DNA of 64,000 bases from Natronospirillum sp. (GTDB taxonomy: Bacteria; Pseudomonadota; Gammaproteobacteria; Pseudomonadales; Natronospirillaceae), in NCBI RefSeq assembly GCF_022565775.1, contig NZ_JAIUMC010000003.1, forward strand, positions 1 to 64,000, read 5' to 3'. The position numbers were made by a program, and so were the translations under genes. A model generated the notes under the pieces. It had not been told where the DNA came from. It did not search any database and worked only from the letters and a program-made list of their open reading frames with translations. Of this stretch, positions 52,215 to 60,990 are shown piece after piece. Each line of letters starts with the position of its first letter. Positions within the stretch are counted from its first letter, which is position 1.

Positions 52215-53474
52215 ATGCAGCAGTGGATCATTGTGGGGCATGGTATGGCGGCGATGCGGCTGCTGCAGGATTTAATGCTGCTGGCACGATGGGACGCGCA
52301 GATTACTGTTATCGGTGAAGAATCCTGGCAGGGCTACAACCGGATCGGGCTGTCTGATGTGCTGGCAGGGGTGCGCGAACTTGAGAGCCTTGCCACGGTA
52401 GCCCCAGACTGGTTCGAGAAGCATGGCGTTTCCTGTGTTCACGACTGGGTATGCCGGATCGACCGCAAGGCCCGACACGTGATGTTGAAGAGCGGTGAAC
52501 GTCTGCGTTATGACCGCCTGATACTGGCAACCGGTTCCAGCCCACGACTTCCGGATGTGCCGGGTATTGACCTGCCGGGTGTGCGCCCTTTCCGAACCGT
52601 TGCAGATGTGGAGCAGTTGCTGTCAGTGCCGGCAGGTGCCAGAGCCCTGGTTCTGGGCGGTGGACTGCTGGGCCTCGAGGCGGCTACAGGTCTGGCCGGC
52701 CGGGGTGTCGACGTTACCGTCGTGCACCGTGATGACTGGTTGATGAACCGGCAACTGGATTCGTTTGCCGCTGGTTGGCTGGAAGAGGCGCTGCGTCAAC
52801 AAGGCATTGCTGTTCGCACGGGTGAGGAGGTGGAGGCCATCAGTGCTCGCGAAAATGGTGGTCTGCACGCCGTTCTGAAATCCGGAGAGGCGCTTCAGGC
52901 CTCTGCGGTGGTTCCTGCCATCGGCATCATGCCGCGTATCGAACTGGCACGGGAATGCGGATTAAGCGTCGACCGCGGCATTCAGGTGGATGATCAACTG
53001 CGCACCTCGGATCCCTGTATCCATGCCTTGGGCGAGTGCGCCGAGCATCGGGGCGTTTCCTACGGTCTGGTGGCACCGCTCTACGAGCAGGCGCACCAAC
53101 TGGCCGCCCATCTTGGTGGACTGCCGGCGGCCTATCAGGGTTCAGCCGTGTCCACCCAATTGAAAGTCAGCGGGCTGCCGGTCTTTTCAGCCGGGGTCAC
53201 CGAGGGAGAGACCGGAGATCACGTCATTGTCTGGCAGGATGAGTCACACCGTGAATATCGCAAACTGGTCATCCGCTCTGGGTGCCTGATAGGTGCAGTG
53301 CTGTTCGGCGATATCCGTGACGGCAGCTTTTATCACGATCTGATTGAGCGGGCAGCCGATATTACCTCAGTGCGCGAGTCACTGGTATTTGGCGCTGCTT
53401 TCTGTGGCGCCCAACCGTCGGACAGCCTGCAGAATACTGAGAAAGACACCGAGAACAACAGGGCTGCGGCCTGA
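52215..53474 (+). CDS. FAD/NAD(P)-dependent oxidoreductase of nitrate/nitrite assimilation (NasB-like)
   Basis: The 419-aa protein resembles the flavin half of NirB and the NasB-type electron-transfer subunit. It has the FAD motif IIVGHGMAAMRLLQDL, the ATGSSPRLPDVPG segment, the NAD-binding ALVLGGGLLGLEAATGLAGRGVDVTVVH and the FAD-contact IHALGECAEH. It has no cysteine pair for a BFD iron-sulphur domain, which is present in NirB and NasA. It probably passes electrons from NAD(P)H to nitrate reductase; that is inference. The ATG at 52215 is preceded by GGGGG, and the upstream 150 bases of open frame overlap the leader RNA and are not translated. Confidence 0.88.
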   Translation: MQQWIIVGHGMAAMRLLQDLMLLARWDAQITVIGEESWQGYNRIGLSDVLAGVRELESLATVAPDWFEKHGVSCVHDWVCRIDRKARHVMLKSGERLRYDRLILATGSSPRLPDVPGIDLPGVRPFRTVADVEQLLSVPAGARALVLGGGLLGLEAATGLAGRGVDVTVVHRDDWLMNRQLDSFAAGWLEEALRQQGIAVRTGEEVEAISARENGGLHAVLKSGEALQASAVVPAIGIMPRIELARECGLSVDRGIQVDDQLRTSDPCIHALGECAEHRGVSYGLVAPLYEQAHQLAAHLGGLPAAYQGSAVSTQLKVSGLPVFSAGVTEGETGDHVIVWQDESHREYRKLVIRSGCLIGAVLFGDIRDGSFYHDLIERAADITSVRESLVFGAAFCGAQPSDSLQNTEKDTENNRAAA

Positions 53475-53501
53475 AGGTAACCACCCGGGAGAGCGAGTGC
53501 A

Positions 53502-56039
53502 ATGAGCAAACAGACACTGATCGTTATTGGCAATGGCATGGTAGGCCACCATTTTCTCGAGCAGTTGGCCGATCATCCGGACCGGGACTGTTACGAGGTC
53601 ATTGTGCTGGGTGAAGAGCGCCATGCCGCCTACGACCGGGTCCATTTGTCCGAGTATTTTCAAGGCTCCAATGCAGCCGATCTGGCGCTGGGAACGACGG
53701 AGCAATACGCCGCCTGGGGGGTTGATCTGCGCCTCAATGCCCAGGCGGTCAGCCTGGACCGTGACCGGCAGACGCTGATGCTGGCGGACGGCACGGAGTT
53801 GCAGTGGGATCAACTGGTACTGGCGACCGGCTCCTATCCGTTTGTGCCGCCCATTCCCGGGAATGACCGGGAACACTGTCTGGTCTATCGCACACTGGAT
53901 GACCTGGATGCCATTCGGCAATCTGCGCAAGACGCCACGACCGGCGTAGTGGTGGGAGGAGGCCTGCTGGGGCTGGAAGCCGCCAATGCGCTGAAAGGTC
54001 TGGATCTGGATACTGCCGTGGTCGAATTTGCGCCTCGCCTGATGCCGATGCAGGTCGATGCCGAAGGGGGACTTCTGCTGCGCCAGAAAATCGAAGCTCT
54101 GGGCGTGCAGGTGCTGACCGATCGGGCTACCCAGCGTATCGAAGACGGGGAGGCCAGCCGTCACCGTATGGTGTTTCAGGACGACCGGGTTCTTGAAACC
54201 GATCTGATCGTGTTTTCTGCCGGCATTCGGCCGCGCGATGAACTGGCCAGGGAAGCCGGGCTCGAAGTGGGTGAGCGCGGTGGGGTAGTCATTGACGACC
54301 AGTGCCGGACCAGTGACCCGTCCATCCTGGCCATTGGCGAAGTGGCTCTGTGGAAGAACAGCATTTTCGGCCTGGTTGGCCCAGGCTACCAGATGGCCAA
54401 GGCGGCTCTGGCCACGCTGACTGGCGACAATCTTGCTTTTGCAGGGGCCGACATGAGTACCAAGTTGAAATTGCTTGGTGTGGATGTCGGCAGTATCGGC
54501 GACGCCCATGGCGACCAGAAACCGGGTGCAAAGTTATACCGTTATCTTGATGAGGTGTCGCAGCAATATCGCAAACTGGTGGTGTCGGCAGACGGGAGAC
54601 GACTGCTGGGCGCCATGCTGGTCGGTGATAACAGCTACTACGACACTCTGATGCAGTACTACAGCAATGATCTCGACCTGCCGAGCAAGCCCGAGAGTCT
54701 GATCCTCCCAGCCAGTGAGGGTGGGTCACCAGCACTGGGTATCGATGCGCTGCCCGAAACCGCCACCATCTGCTCCTGCCACAATGTGAGCAAGGGCGAT
54801 ATCGTCCAGTGTATCCATGATGGCAAGGCCTCTCTTGGTGAGGTCAAGGACGCGACGCGCGCCGCCAGCGGCTGCGGTGGCTGTGCTGCCCAGTTGAAAG
54901 ATGTCGTTGACCATGAAATGGCGGCTCTGGGGATGGAGGTCAGCAACGATATCTGTGAGCATTTTGCGTACTCCCGCCAGGAACTGGAGCACCTTGTCCG
55001 GGTCGAGGGGATCCGCGATTTCCATACGTTGCGCGAGCGCTATGGCAAGGGGCTGGGGTGTGATATCTGTAAGCCGGCAGTGGCCTCCATTCTGGCGTCC
55101 GTGTGGAATGACTATGTGCTGGAAGATCAGCATGTCGGCCTGCAGGACACCAATGACACCTTTCTGGCCAACATGCAGAAAGACGGTACCTTTTCCGTCG
55201 TACCTCGTGTTGCCGGTGGTGAAATCACCCCGGACCGGTTGATCGTGCTGGGCGAAGTGGCTCGCGATTTCAATCTCTACACCAAGATCACTGGCGGTCA
55301 GAGAATCGACTTGTTCGGCGCCAAACTGAACGAACTCCCGGTAATCTGGCAGCGTCTGGTGGATGCCGGCTTTGAAACCGGCCATGCCTATGGCAAATCG
55401 GTGCGCACGGTGAAAAGCTGCGTGGGCAGCACCTGGTGCCGCTATGGCGTGCAGGACAGTGTGCAGCTCGCGATCGATCTGGAAAACCGTTACAAGGGTG
55501 TGCGCGCCCCGCACAAGCTGAAGTTAGCCGTCAGTGGCTGTACGCGCGAATGCGCCGAGGCACAGAGCAAGGATGTGGGCGTGATCGCGACCGAGAACGG
55601 CTGGAATCTCTTTGTTGCCGGTAACGGTGGCATGCGCCCGCGGCATGCGGACCTTTTCGCAACTGATCTCGATACCCAGACGCTGATCCGCACCATTGAC
55701 CGGTTCCTCATGTTCTATATCCGCACTGCCGACCGGCTGCAGCGCACGGCGCGCTGGTTGGAAAACCTTGATGGTGGTCTGGAGTATGTCCAGGACGTGA
55801 TACTGAATGACGCCTTGGGCATCAATAAAGATCTTGATCAGCAAATGGCCCGCCTGATCGAACACTACCAGTGCGAGTGGAAGACGACGCTGGAGAGTCC
55901 GGAGCGACTGAAGCGCTTCCGGCAGTTGATCAATGATGACAGTGATGACCCCAATGTAGTGTTTGTCGAGGAACGCGGCCAGATTCGCCCCGCGAATCAG
56001 CAGGAGCGGGCGAAGCTCATCCCGGCGTCCAACCTGTGA
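53502..56039 (+). CDS. nirB: NAD(P)H-dependent nitrite reductase, large subunit
   Basis: NirB reduces nitrite to ammonium with six electrons from NAD(P)H. Domains in order: FAD/NAD oxidoreductase (VIGNGMVGHHFLEQL; VVVGGGLLGLEAANAL), a BFD-like [2Fe-2S] domain (ICSCHNVSKG...GCGGCAAQ), a second cysteine-bearing BFD-like segment (CDICKPAVASIL), then the sulphite/nitrite reductase repeats with the sirohaem-4Fe4S ligands CVGSTWCRYG and SGCTRECAEA. At 845 aa it matches E. coli NirB (847). A GGGAGAG ribosome binding site precedes the ATG, 27 bases after the FAD gene. Confidence 0.97.
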   Translation: MSKQTLIVIGNGMVGHHFLEQLADHPDRDCYEVIVLGEERHAAYDRVHLSEYFQGSNAADLALGTTEQYAAWGVDLRLNAQAVSLDRDRQTLMLADGTELQWDQLVLATGSYPFVPPIPGNDREHCLVYRTLDDLDAIRQSAQDATTGVVVGGGLLGLEAANALKGLDLDTAVVEFAPRLMPMQVDAEGGLLLRQKIEALGVQVLTDRATQRIEDGEASRHRMVFQDDRVLETDLIVFSAGIRPRDELAREAGLEVGERGGVVIDDQCRTSDPSILAIGEVALWKNSIFGLVGPGYQMAKAALATLTGDNLAFAGADMSTKLKLLGVDVGSIGDAHGDQKPGAKLYRYLDEVSQQYRKLVVSADGRRLLGAMLVGDNSYYDTLMQYYSNDLDLPSKPESLILPASEGGSPALGIDALPETATICSCHNVSKGDIVQCIHDGKASLGEVKDATRAASGCGGCAAQLKDVVDHEMAALGMEVSNDICEHFAYSRQELEHLVRVEGIRDFHTLRERYGKGLGCDICKPAVASILASVWNDYVLEDQHVGLQDTNDTFLANMQKDGTFSVVPRVAGGEITPDRLIVLGEVARDFNLYTKITGGQRIDLFGAKLNELPVIWQRLVDAGFETGHAYGKSVRTVKSCVGSTWCRYGVQDSVQLAIDLENRYKGVRAPHKLKLAVSGCTRECAEAQSKDVGVIATENGWNLFVAGNGGMRPRHADLFATDLDTQTLIRTIDRFLMFYIRTADRLQRTARWLENLDGGLEYVQDVILNDALGINKDLDQQMARLIEHYQCEWKTTLESPERLKRFRQLINDDSDDPNVVFVEERGQIRPANQQERAKLIPASNL

Positions 56040-56065
56040 GCCACAGGCCGAGCAAAGGAGACAAG

Positions 56066-56488
56066 ATGATGACAGAAACTATTTCGAAGGCTCAGCAGAA
56101 CCGCGCAGATCAGTTCGCTGCACACGAAGAGTGGGTGACCATCGGTCGCCGGTCTGACCTGATACCGGGCAGTGGTGTGGGAGCGCTGGCAGGAGAACTG
56201 CAGATTGCCTTGTTCTGGCTGCCCGAGTTGTACGACACCCTGTATGCCGTCACCAATTATTGCCCCTTCTCCGGTGTTCATCTGATTGCCAGGGGCATTG
56301 TCGGAGATGTCGGGGGCGAACCAGTGGTGGCATCGCCACTCTACAAGCAGCATTTTTCGCTGCTGGATGGTCGCTGTCTGGAAGACCCGGAGCAGAAACT
56401 GCAGGTCTTTCAGGCCCGCTTTTACCGCGATGAGATTCAGGTTCTGCAGCGCAGAGCCTCAGGAAAAAAGGCCCGGGCTGCGGCATGA
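56066..56488 (+). CDS. nirD: Nitrite reductase small subunit
   Basis: NirD is the Rieske-fold partner of NirB. The 140-aa protein has the fold pattern EEWVTIGRRSDLIPGSGVGALAGELQIALFWL, NYCPFSGVHLIARGIVGDVGGEPVVASPLYKQHFSLLDGRCLEDP. As in E. coli NirD, the Rieske CxH...CxxH ligands are not present, so it should carry no cluster. The start is the ATG at 56066 behind AAAGGAG; the ten residues before it in the longer frame are an artefact. Its stop overlaps the nasA ATG by four bases. Confidence 0.93.
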   Translation: MMTETISKAQQNRADQFAAHEEWVTIGRRSDLIPGSGVGALAGELQIALFWLPELYDTLYAVTNYCPFSGVHLIARGIVGDVGGEPVVASPLYKQHFSLLDGRCLEDPEQKLQVFQARFYRDEIQVLQRRASGKKARAAA

Positions 56489-59133
56489 AGCGGGTGTGTG
56501 AAACCACCTGCCCCTATTGCGGCGTGGGCTGCGGCGTGCAGGCTACCGTGCAGGATGATCGGGTACTTGCAGTGTCCGGTGATGAAAGGCATCCGGCCAA
56601 TAGGGGACGACTGTGCGTGAAGGGATCCGCCCTGCACGAAACCCTAAGCCACGAGGCGCGTCTTCTCCATCCGGAGATTCAGGGCCAGCGCGCTGACTGG
56701 GACGCCGCCATCGCTGCTGTAGCCGAGGGGCTAAAGGAAACCATCCGTCTCTATGGCCCTGACAGTGTGGCGTTTTATGTCTCCGGTCAGTTACTGACCG
56801 AAGACTACTATGTGGCCAACAAGCTCATGAAGGGGTTTATCGGCAGCGGTAATATCGATACCAACTCTCGTCTGTGCATGTCTTCCGCTGTCGCAGGCTA
56901 CAAGAGGGCCTTTGGCAGCGATACGGTGCCCGGCAGCTACGAGGATATCGATTCGGCAGATCTGATGGTGCTGATTGGCTCCAATGCAGCCTGGACGCAT
57001 CCTGTGCTGTTTCAGCGCATGCAGGCGGCCCGCCAGAAAGGCGAGAACCGCAGAATGGTGGTGATCGATCCACGCCGCACTGCGACCGCCGGCAGTGCAG
57101 ACCTGCACCTGCCCCTGCGTCCGGGCACGGATGCACTGCTGTTCAATGGCCTTCTGGTATGGCTGGCCGATCATGGCGGGCTGGACACTGGTTATGTCGA
57201 AGCTCATACCGAGGGGCTGGGTGCTGCGCTGGCCACTGCCCGCCGTGCCGCAGGATCACTGGAGGAGTTAGCGGATGAGTGTGGCCTTGCGGTGTCTGAC
57301 GTGCATACGTTTTATCAGTGGTTTGCCCGAACACCGCGCACGGTCAGCTTCTATTCAATGGGCATCAATCAGTCCACCAGTGGCGTCGACAAGTCGAACG
57401 CCATTATCAATGTGCACCTGGCAACCGGCCGCGTGGGTCAGCCCGGTGCATCACCGTTTTCCATTACCGGCCAGCCCAATGCGATGGGCGGCCGTGAAGT
57501 CGGCGGGTTGTCCAATCAACTGGCTGCCCATATGGATTGGGATGACCCCGAGGCTATTGATCGGGTAGCCCGTTTCTGGAACGCGGCCAATATGGCACAG
57601 GAGCCGGGTGCCATGGCTACGGAACTGTTTGAACGGGTTCACAGTGGCGCAATTCGGGCGGTCTGGATCATGGCCACCAATCCGGTGGTCAGCATGCCCG
57701 AGGCTGCCCGGGTGCGCGAAGCCTTGGCCCAATGCGATCTGGTGGTGGTGTCGGACTGCATGGCGCACACCGATACCATGGACCTGGCTCATATCCGGCT
57801 GCCTGCCACCGGATGGAGCGAGAAAGACGGCACTGTCACCAACAGCGAGCGACGCATCTCCCGGCAGAGAGCCCTGGTCAAGCCGGCCGGTGAGGCACGC
57901 CATGACTGGTGGATCATCTCGCGGGTGGCTCAGGCCATGGGCTTCGATGAGGCCTTCGGTTACCAGGCGCCGGTCGATATCTTTCGTGAACATGCGCAGC
58001 TGACTGCCTATGAAAACAACGGAACCCGTGATCTGGATCTGGCGGTCTGGGCCGATATCACAGCGGCTGAGTATCAGGCACTGACGCCACTGCAATGGCC
58101 TGTCAATGATCAGTGGCCTATGGGACGCACCCGGTGGTTTCAGGATGGTCGATTCAATACCCCCTCTCGCCGGGGCCGTCTGTTTCCTGTGCAGCCCAGA
58201 CCACCCCAGTCCGCACCAGACTCCGTGCAGCGGTATCGCTTCAATACCGGACGTTTGCGCGATCAATGGCATACCATGACGCGCACCGGTCTGGCAGCCA
58301 GACTGACCAGCCATGTTTCAGAGCCGCGCCTGGCCATGCACCCGGAGGATGCTGGCCGGGAAGGGCTGCAAGACAGAGACTGGGTCTGTCTGCGCAGTGC
58401 CGGGCAGGCAGCGCGGGTGCGCATCGAGATTACAAAGGACCAGCGCCGGGGTGACGTCTTTCTGCCTATCCATTGGACCCGGCAATACGCCAGTCAGGCG
58501 GTTGCCAGCAGCCTGGTGCCAACGCGGATTGATCCGATATCCGGGCAGCCGGAACTCAAGCATGCGGTGATTCAACTGGAACCCTGGCAGCCTGAAGTGC
58601 AGGGGTATTGCTGGTTGCCGGAGCCCTTGCAGGGTCCTCCATGGGCGGCTTGGTTCAGGCGTGACCTGGAGGGTGGCACCCTGTATCAGTGGGCGGGTAA
58701 TCGGTTTTCAGCGCGACAATGGCTGGAGGCACGCTCGCCGGAGGCCGATTTTCAGATTTACAGCGACGCGGGGAGCGGTGCCGAGCGGGTAGCGGCTTTT
58801 GTTCAAGGGCAGCTGAAAGCCGTCATCTGGCTGGGGCAGGCATTGCCGGATATCGCTCCGGAATGGATCGCGGAGCAGTTTAGCTCAGAGACTATTGATG
58901 CGGCAACGCGGCGGGATCTTCTCGCAGGCCGCAGCAGTGGTGTGCCGGATGTCGGACCCATGATCTGTAGTTGTCATCAGATCGGGCGTTTCCAGATCGA
59001 GCACGCCATCCTGGCAGAGGGCTGTTGCTCCGTCGAAGCGCTGGGTCGCGAACTGCGTTGTGGTACTCAGTGTGGCAGCTGTATACCTGATTTACGCGAC
59101 CTGTTGCAGGCCAACGCTGAGGGTGAAGCGTAA
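56485..59133 (+). CDS. nasA: Assimilatory nitrate reductase, molybdopterin subunit
   Basis: NasA reduces nitrate to nitrite in the cytoplasm with a bis-MGD molybdenum centre. The N-terminal [4Fe-4S] ligands are in CPYCGVGCGVQ with CVKGS further on. The molybdopterin regions include SSAVAGYKRAFGSDTVPGSYEDI, MGINQSTSGVDKSNAIINVHLATGRVGQPGASPFSITGQPNAMGGREVGGLSNQL and VSDCMAHTDTMDLAHIRLPATGWSEKDGTVTNSERRISRQR. The C-terminus has a BFD-like [2Fe-2S] domain (CSCHQIGRFQIEHAILAEGCCS...CGTQCGSC). The length is 882 aa. It is the last gene of the operon; no transporter, nasT or nasS follows. Confidence 0.96.
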   Translation: MKRVCETTCPYCGVGCGVQATVQDDRVLAVSGDERHPANRGRLCVKGSALHETLSHEARLLHPEIQGQRADWDAAIAAVAEGLKETIRLYGPDSVAFYVSGQLLTEDYYVANKLMKGFIGSGNIDTNSRLCMSSAVAGYKRAFGSDTVPGSYEDIDSADLMVLIGSNAAWTHPVLFQRMQAARQKGENRRMVVIDPRRTATAGSADLHLPLRPGTDALLFNGLLVWLADHGGLDTGYVEAHTEGLGAALATARRAAGSLEELADECGLAVSDVHTFYQWFARTPRTVSFYSMGINQSTSGVDKSNAIINVHLATGRVGQPGASPFSITGQPNAMGGREVGGLSNQLAAHMDWDDPEAIDRVARFWNAANMAQEPGAMATELFERVHSGAIRAVWIMATNPVVSMPEAARVREALAQCDLVVVSDCMAHTDTMDLAHIRLPATGWSEKDGTVTNSERRISRQRALVKPAGEARHDWWIISRVAQAMGFDEAFGYQAPVDIFREHAQLTAYENNGTRDLDLAVWADITAAEYQALTPLQWPVNDQWPMGRTRWFQDGRFNTPSRRGRLFPVQPRPPQSAPDSVQRYRFNTGRLRDQWHTMTRTGLAARLTSHVSEPRLAMHPEDAGREGLQDRDWVCLRSAGQAARVRIEITKDQRRGDVFLPIHWTRQYASQAVASSLVPTRIDPISGQPELKHAVIQLEPWQPEVQGYCWLPEPLQGPPWAAWFRRDLEGGTLYQWAGNRFSARQWLEARSPEADFQIYSDAGSGAERVAAFVQGQLKAVIWLGQALPDIAPEWIAEQFSSETIDAATRRDLLAGRSSGVPDVGPMICSCHQIGRFQIEHAILAEGCCSVEALGRELRCGTQCGSCIPDLRDLLQANAEGEA

Positions 59134-59194
59134 CTGGTGCAAAGGAATAGGGCAGTTCCCGGTCACAGGCCATGACGGAGTCGGCTGCAGGCAC

Positions 59195-59200
59195 TATAAT
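59195..59200 (+). promoter_or_regulatory. pyrD -10 box
   Basis: A perfect TATAAT stands 23 bases before the nearest pyrD start codon, followed by GCCCGC, where transcription probably begins. No clear -35 is visible 17 bases upstream. The short leader of roughly 20 bases contains AAAGGAA as ribosome binding site. Its place shows that the longer frame starting at 59172 is not the real gene. Confidence 0.6.
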
Positions 59201-59228
59201 GCCCGCACTGAGAAAGGAATTGATGATA

Positions 59229-60269
59229 ATGTACGCCCTATTGCGCCCGCTTTTATTCCAACTGTCTGCCGAAACCGCTCATGAACTGACTCTGGAATGG
59301 CTGGGGGCATTGCATCGGCTTCGTCTCACGGGACTGATTGCCGATGCAGTACCGGTCGACCCGGTATCCTTGTGGGGGTTGTCATTCCCCAACAGGATCG
59401 GGCTAGCGGCCGGGCTGGACAAAAATGGCGACTACATTGACGCGTTCGGAGCCCTGGGCTTCGGCCATATCGAGGTAGGTACCGTGACCCCCAGGCCGCA
59501 ACCGGGAAATCCGTCTCCCCGCCTGTTCCGGCTGCCCGAAGTGCAGGCGCTGATCAACCGAATGGGATTCAACAACAAAGGGCTGGCGTACCTGGTGGCC
59601 AATCTGGAGCGGCGAAGCTTTGGTGGCGTTGTTGGCGTCAATATCGGGAAAAACTTTGATACGCCGGTAGAGGCGGCCAGCGAAGACTATCTTGCCTGTC
59701 TGGATGCGGTCTATGCACATGCCGACTACGTGACCGTAAATCTCTCATCTCCCAATACCCCCGGACTGCGCACCCTGCAGTTTGGTGATGCGCTGGAGTC
59801 ATTGTTGCAGCAGTTGGTAGGCAGGCGGGATCAACTCGGTCGGCAACAGGGGCGGCATGTTGCGCTGCTGGTCAAGATCGCTCCCGACATGACGGATGAA
59901 GAAACCAGGTCTGTAGGGAAGGCACTGCTCCAGAGCGGTATTGACGGGGCGATCGCCACCAATACCACAGTCGAGCGCAGTGTGGTAAGCGGCATCTCAG
60001 GAGCTGAAGAGGCGGGAGGCCTAAGCGGCGCTCCTCTGCTGGCGCTGGCCAACCATACCCTGTCGGTGCTTGCTGACTCTCTGGGTGGCCGCATTCCTGT
60101 CATTGGAGTCGGTGGCGTCACCGAGGGGGAGGATGCACGGAGCAAGATCAAGGCAGGTGCCGATCTGGTGCAAATCTATTCCGGCTTGATATATCGTGGC
60201 CCTGAACTGATTAGAGAAGCTCAGGTTGCGATGCTCGGTGCCCAGCATCGGCCCGGCAATCCTGCCTGA
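59229..60269 (+). CDS. pyrD: Dihydroorotate dehydrogenase (quinone), class 2
   Basis: PyrD oxidises dihydroorotate to orotate in pyrimidine synthesis and passes electrons to membrane quinone. The N-terminal membrane-associated helices ([25 protein letters not shown]) and [43 protein letters not shown] are class 2 marks; the catalytic serine region is [12 protein letters not shown], followed by NTTVERSVV and [15 protein letters not shown]. The start at 59229 aligns with E. coli (MYYPFVRKALFQL); an ATG two codons upstream (59223) is an alternative with tighter spacing to the AAGGA. Confidence 0.97.
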   Translation: MYALLRPLLFQLSAETAHELTLEWLGALHRLRLTGLIADAVPVDPVSLWGLSFPNRIGLAAGLDKNGDYIDAFGALGFGHIEVGTVTPRPQPGNPSPRLFRLPEVQALINRMGFNNKGLAYLVANLERRSFGGVVGVNIGKNFDTPVEAASEDYLACLDAVYAHADYVTVNLSSPNTPGLRTLQFGDALESLLQQLVGRRDQLGRQQGRHVALLVKIAPDMTDEETRSVGKALLQSGIDGAIATNTTVERSVVSGISGAEEAGGLSGAPLLALANHTLSVLADSLGGRIPVIGVGGVTEGEDARSKIKAGADLVQIYSGLIYRGPELIREAQVAMLGAQHRPGNPA

Positions 60270-60338
60270 TGTTATTGGTCTGGTGTACTCGCTGCGTTTT
60301 GTGGTTTTGCGCCAGAAGTAGAAGGAAGGGATTTTGAT

Positions 60339-60360
60339 CAGGCCGCTTGAGAGCGGCCTG
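60339..60360. terminator. Hairpin between convergent pyrD and rmf
   Basis: CAGGCCGCT (60339-60347) pairs perfectly with AGCGGCCTG (60352-60360) around the loop TGAG. It lies between the two convergent genes. There is no T run after it on either strand, so it may act as a bidirectional 3' end stabiliser or a weak terminator. Confidence 0.5.
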
Positions 60361-60377
60361 AGTAAGACTCCACGGCT

Positions 60378-60605
60378 TTAGCCATCATGTATCTGATGGT
60401 ACACGACTCGGTTCACCTTATGGACCGCGCTGGCACCTTGATAACCACTCCAATTATCTTCTCTGCCTTCACGCCAGCCATTCATCCATTCCTGATGTTC
60501 AGCGCCTTCGGCCTTGGGACAGAGGGTCTTCGAGCGCCCCTCCAGTCCGGCAAGGTATCCACGCTGATAGGCTCGTTCCATCGGGTTCCGTTTCTGTCGC
60601 TTCAT
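60378..60605 (-). CDS. rmf: Ribosome modulation factor
   Basis: RMF binds 70S ribosomes in stationary phase and causes 100S dimer formation. The sequence MKRQKRNPMERAYQRGYLAGLEGRSKTLCP is clearly RMF, with the central HQEWMNGWREGREDNWSGY. It is 75 aa against 55 in E. coli, with about 20 extra residues at the C-terminus (GASAVHKVNRVVYHQIHDG). The start at 60605 follows AGAGG eight bases away; the longer frame upstream is not used. It is convergent with pyrD and divergent from rlmKL, an order similar to the E. coli neighbourhood. Confidence 0.94.
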   Translation of the reverse strand: MKRQKRNPMERAYQRGYLAGLEGRSKTLCPKAEGAEHQEWMNGWREGREDNWSGYQGASAVHKVNRVVYHQIHDG

Positions 60606-60690
60606 AGGGTCGACCTCTTCACTTTTCGAAAACAGGTTGGGTGACTGATGCACATTAGAGTCATTGCTGTCAGTCGGAACATGACTTTCC

Positions 60691-60718
60691 TGTATACTCC
60701 TCCTGCTTCCTTACACAA
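60691..60718 (-). promoter_or_regulatory. Candidate rmf promoter
   Basis: On the minus strand TTGTGT (60718-60713) and TATACA (60696-60691) are 16 bases apart. Transcription would start near 60684, leaving a leader of about 80 bases before the rmf ATG. Confidence 0.5.
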
Positions 60719-60722
60719 TGGA

Positions 60723-60740
60723 CTGTACCCTGAGGTACAG
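60723..60740. promoter_or_regulatory. Perfect inverted repeat next to the rmf promoter
   Basis: CTGTACC (60723-60729) and GGTACAG (60734-60740) form a perfect dyad with a four-base spacer. It starts five bases upstream of the predicted rmf -35, at about -35 to -55 from its start, a place for an activator or repressor. It does not resemble a CRP site. The rest of the 385-base gap between rmf and rlmKL (60606-60990) shows no credible gene. Confidence 0.4.
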
Positions 60741-60928
60741 CTATGTTGATGGCAGGTCAGCCGGAACGGCAGGCTGCCTGGTCGGCCAGATTCAATGACC
60801 GACGCATCAATAATCAACCGAGTGGCTCCGGCTGTCGAGAAACGAATTGTTATAAGCACATGGCCTGTTATTTTAAGCAGTGATGACTGTAAGACGAATC
60901 CTGTGCATGCGGGCCTCGCAGTTGATCG

Positions 60929-60958
60929 TTGCCTCAGGTTCGCCGACATTTATATAAC
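60929..60958 (+). promoter_or_regulatory. Candidate rlmKL promoter
   Basis: TTGCCT (60929-60934) and TATAAC (60953-60958) are 18 bases apart. The start would be near 60965. The 25-base leader is very AT-rich and has no Shine-Dalgarno sequence before the rlmKL ATG, which suggests start-site recognition through an unstructured leader. Confidence 0.5.
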
Positions 60959-60990
60959 CTTTAGTAATAAAAAAATTATTTTGATTTCAA

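Noticed and set aside
60602-60949. Reverse-strand open frame of 115 codons between rmf and rlmKL
   Set aside because: It overlaps the rmf start and both candidate promoters, has no ribosome binding site and an amino-acid make-up unlike a real protein.
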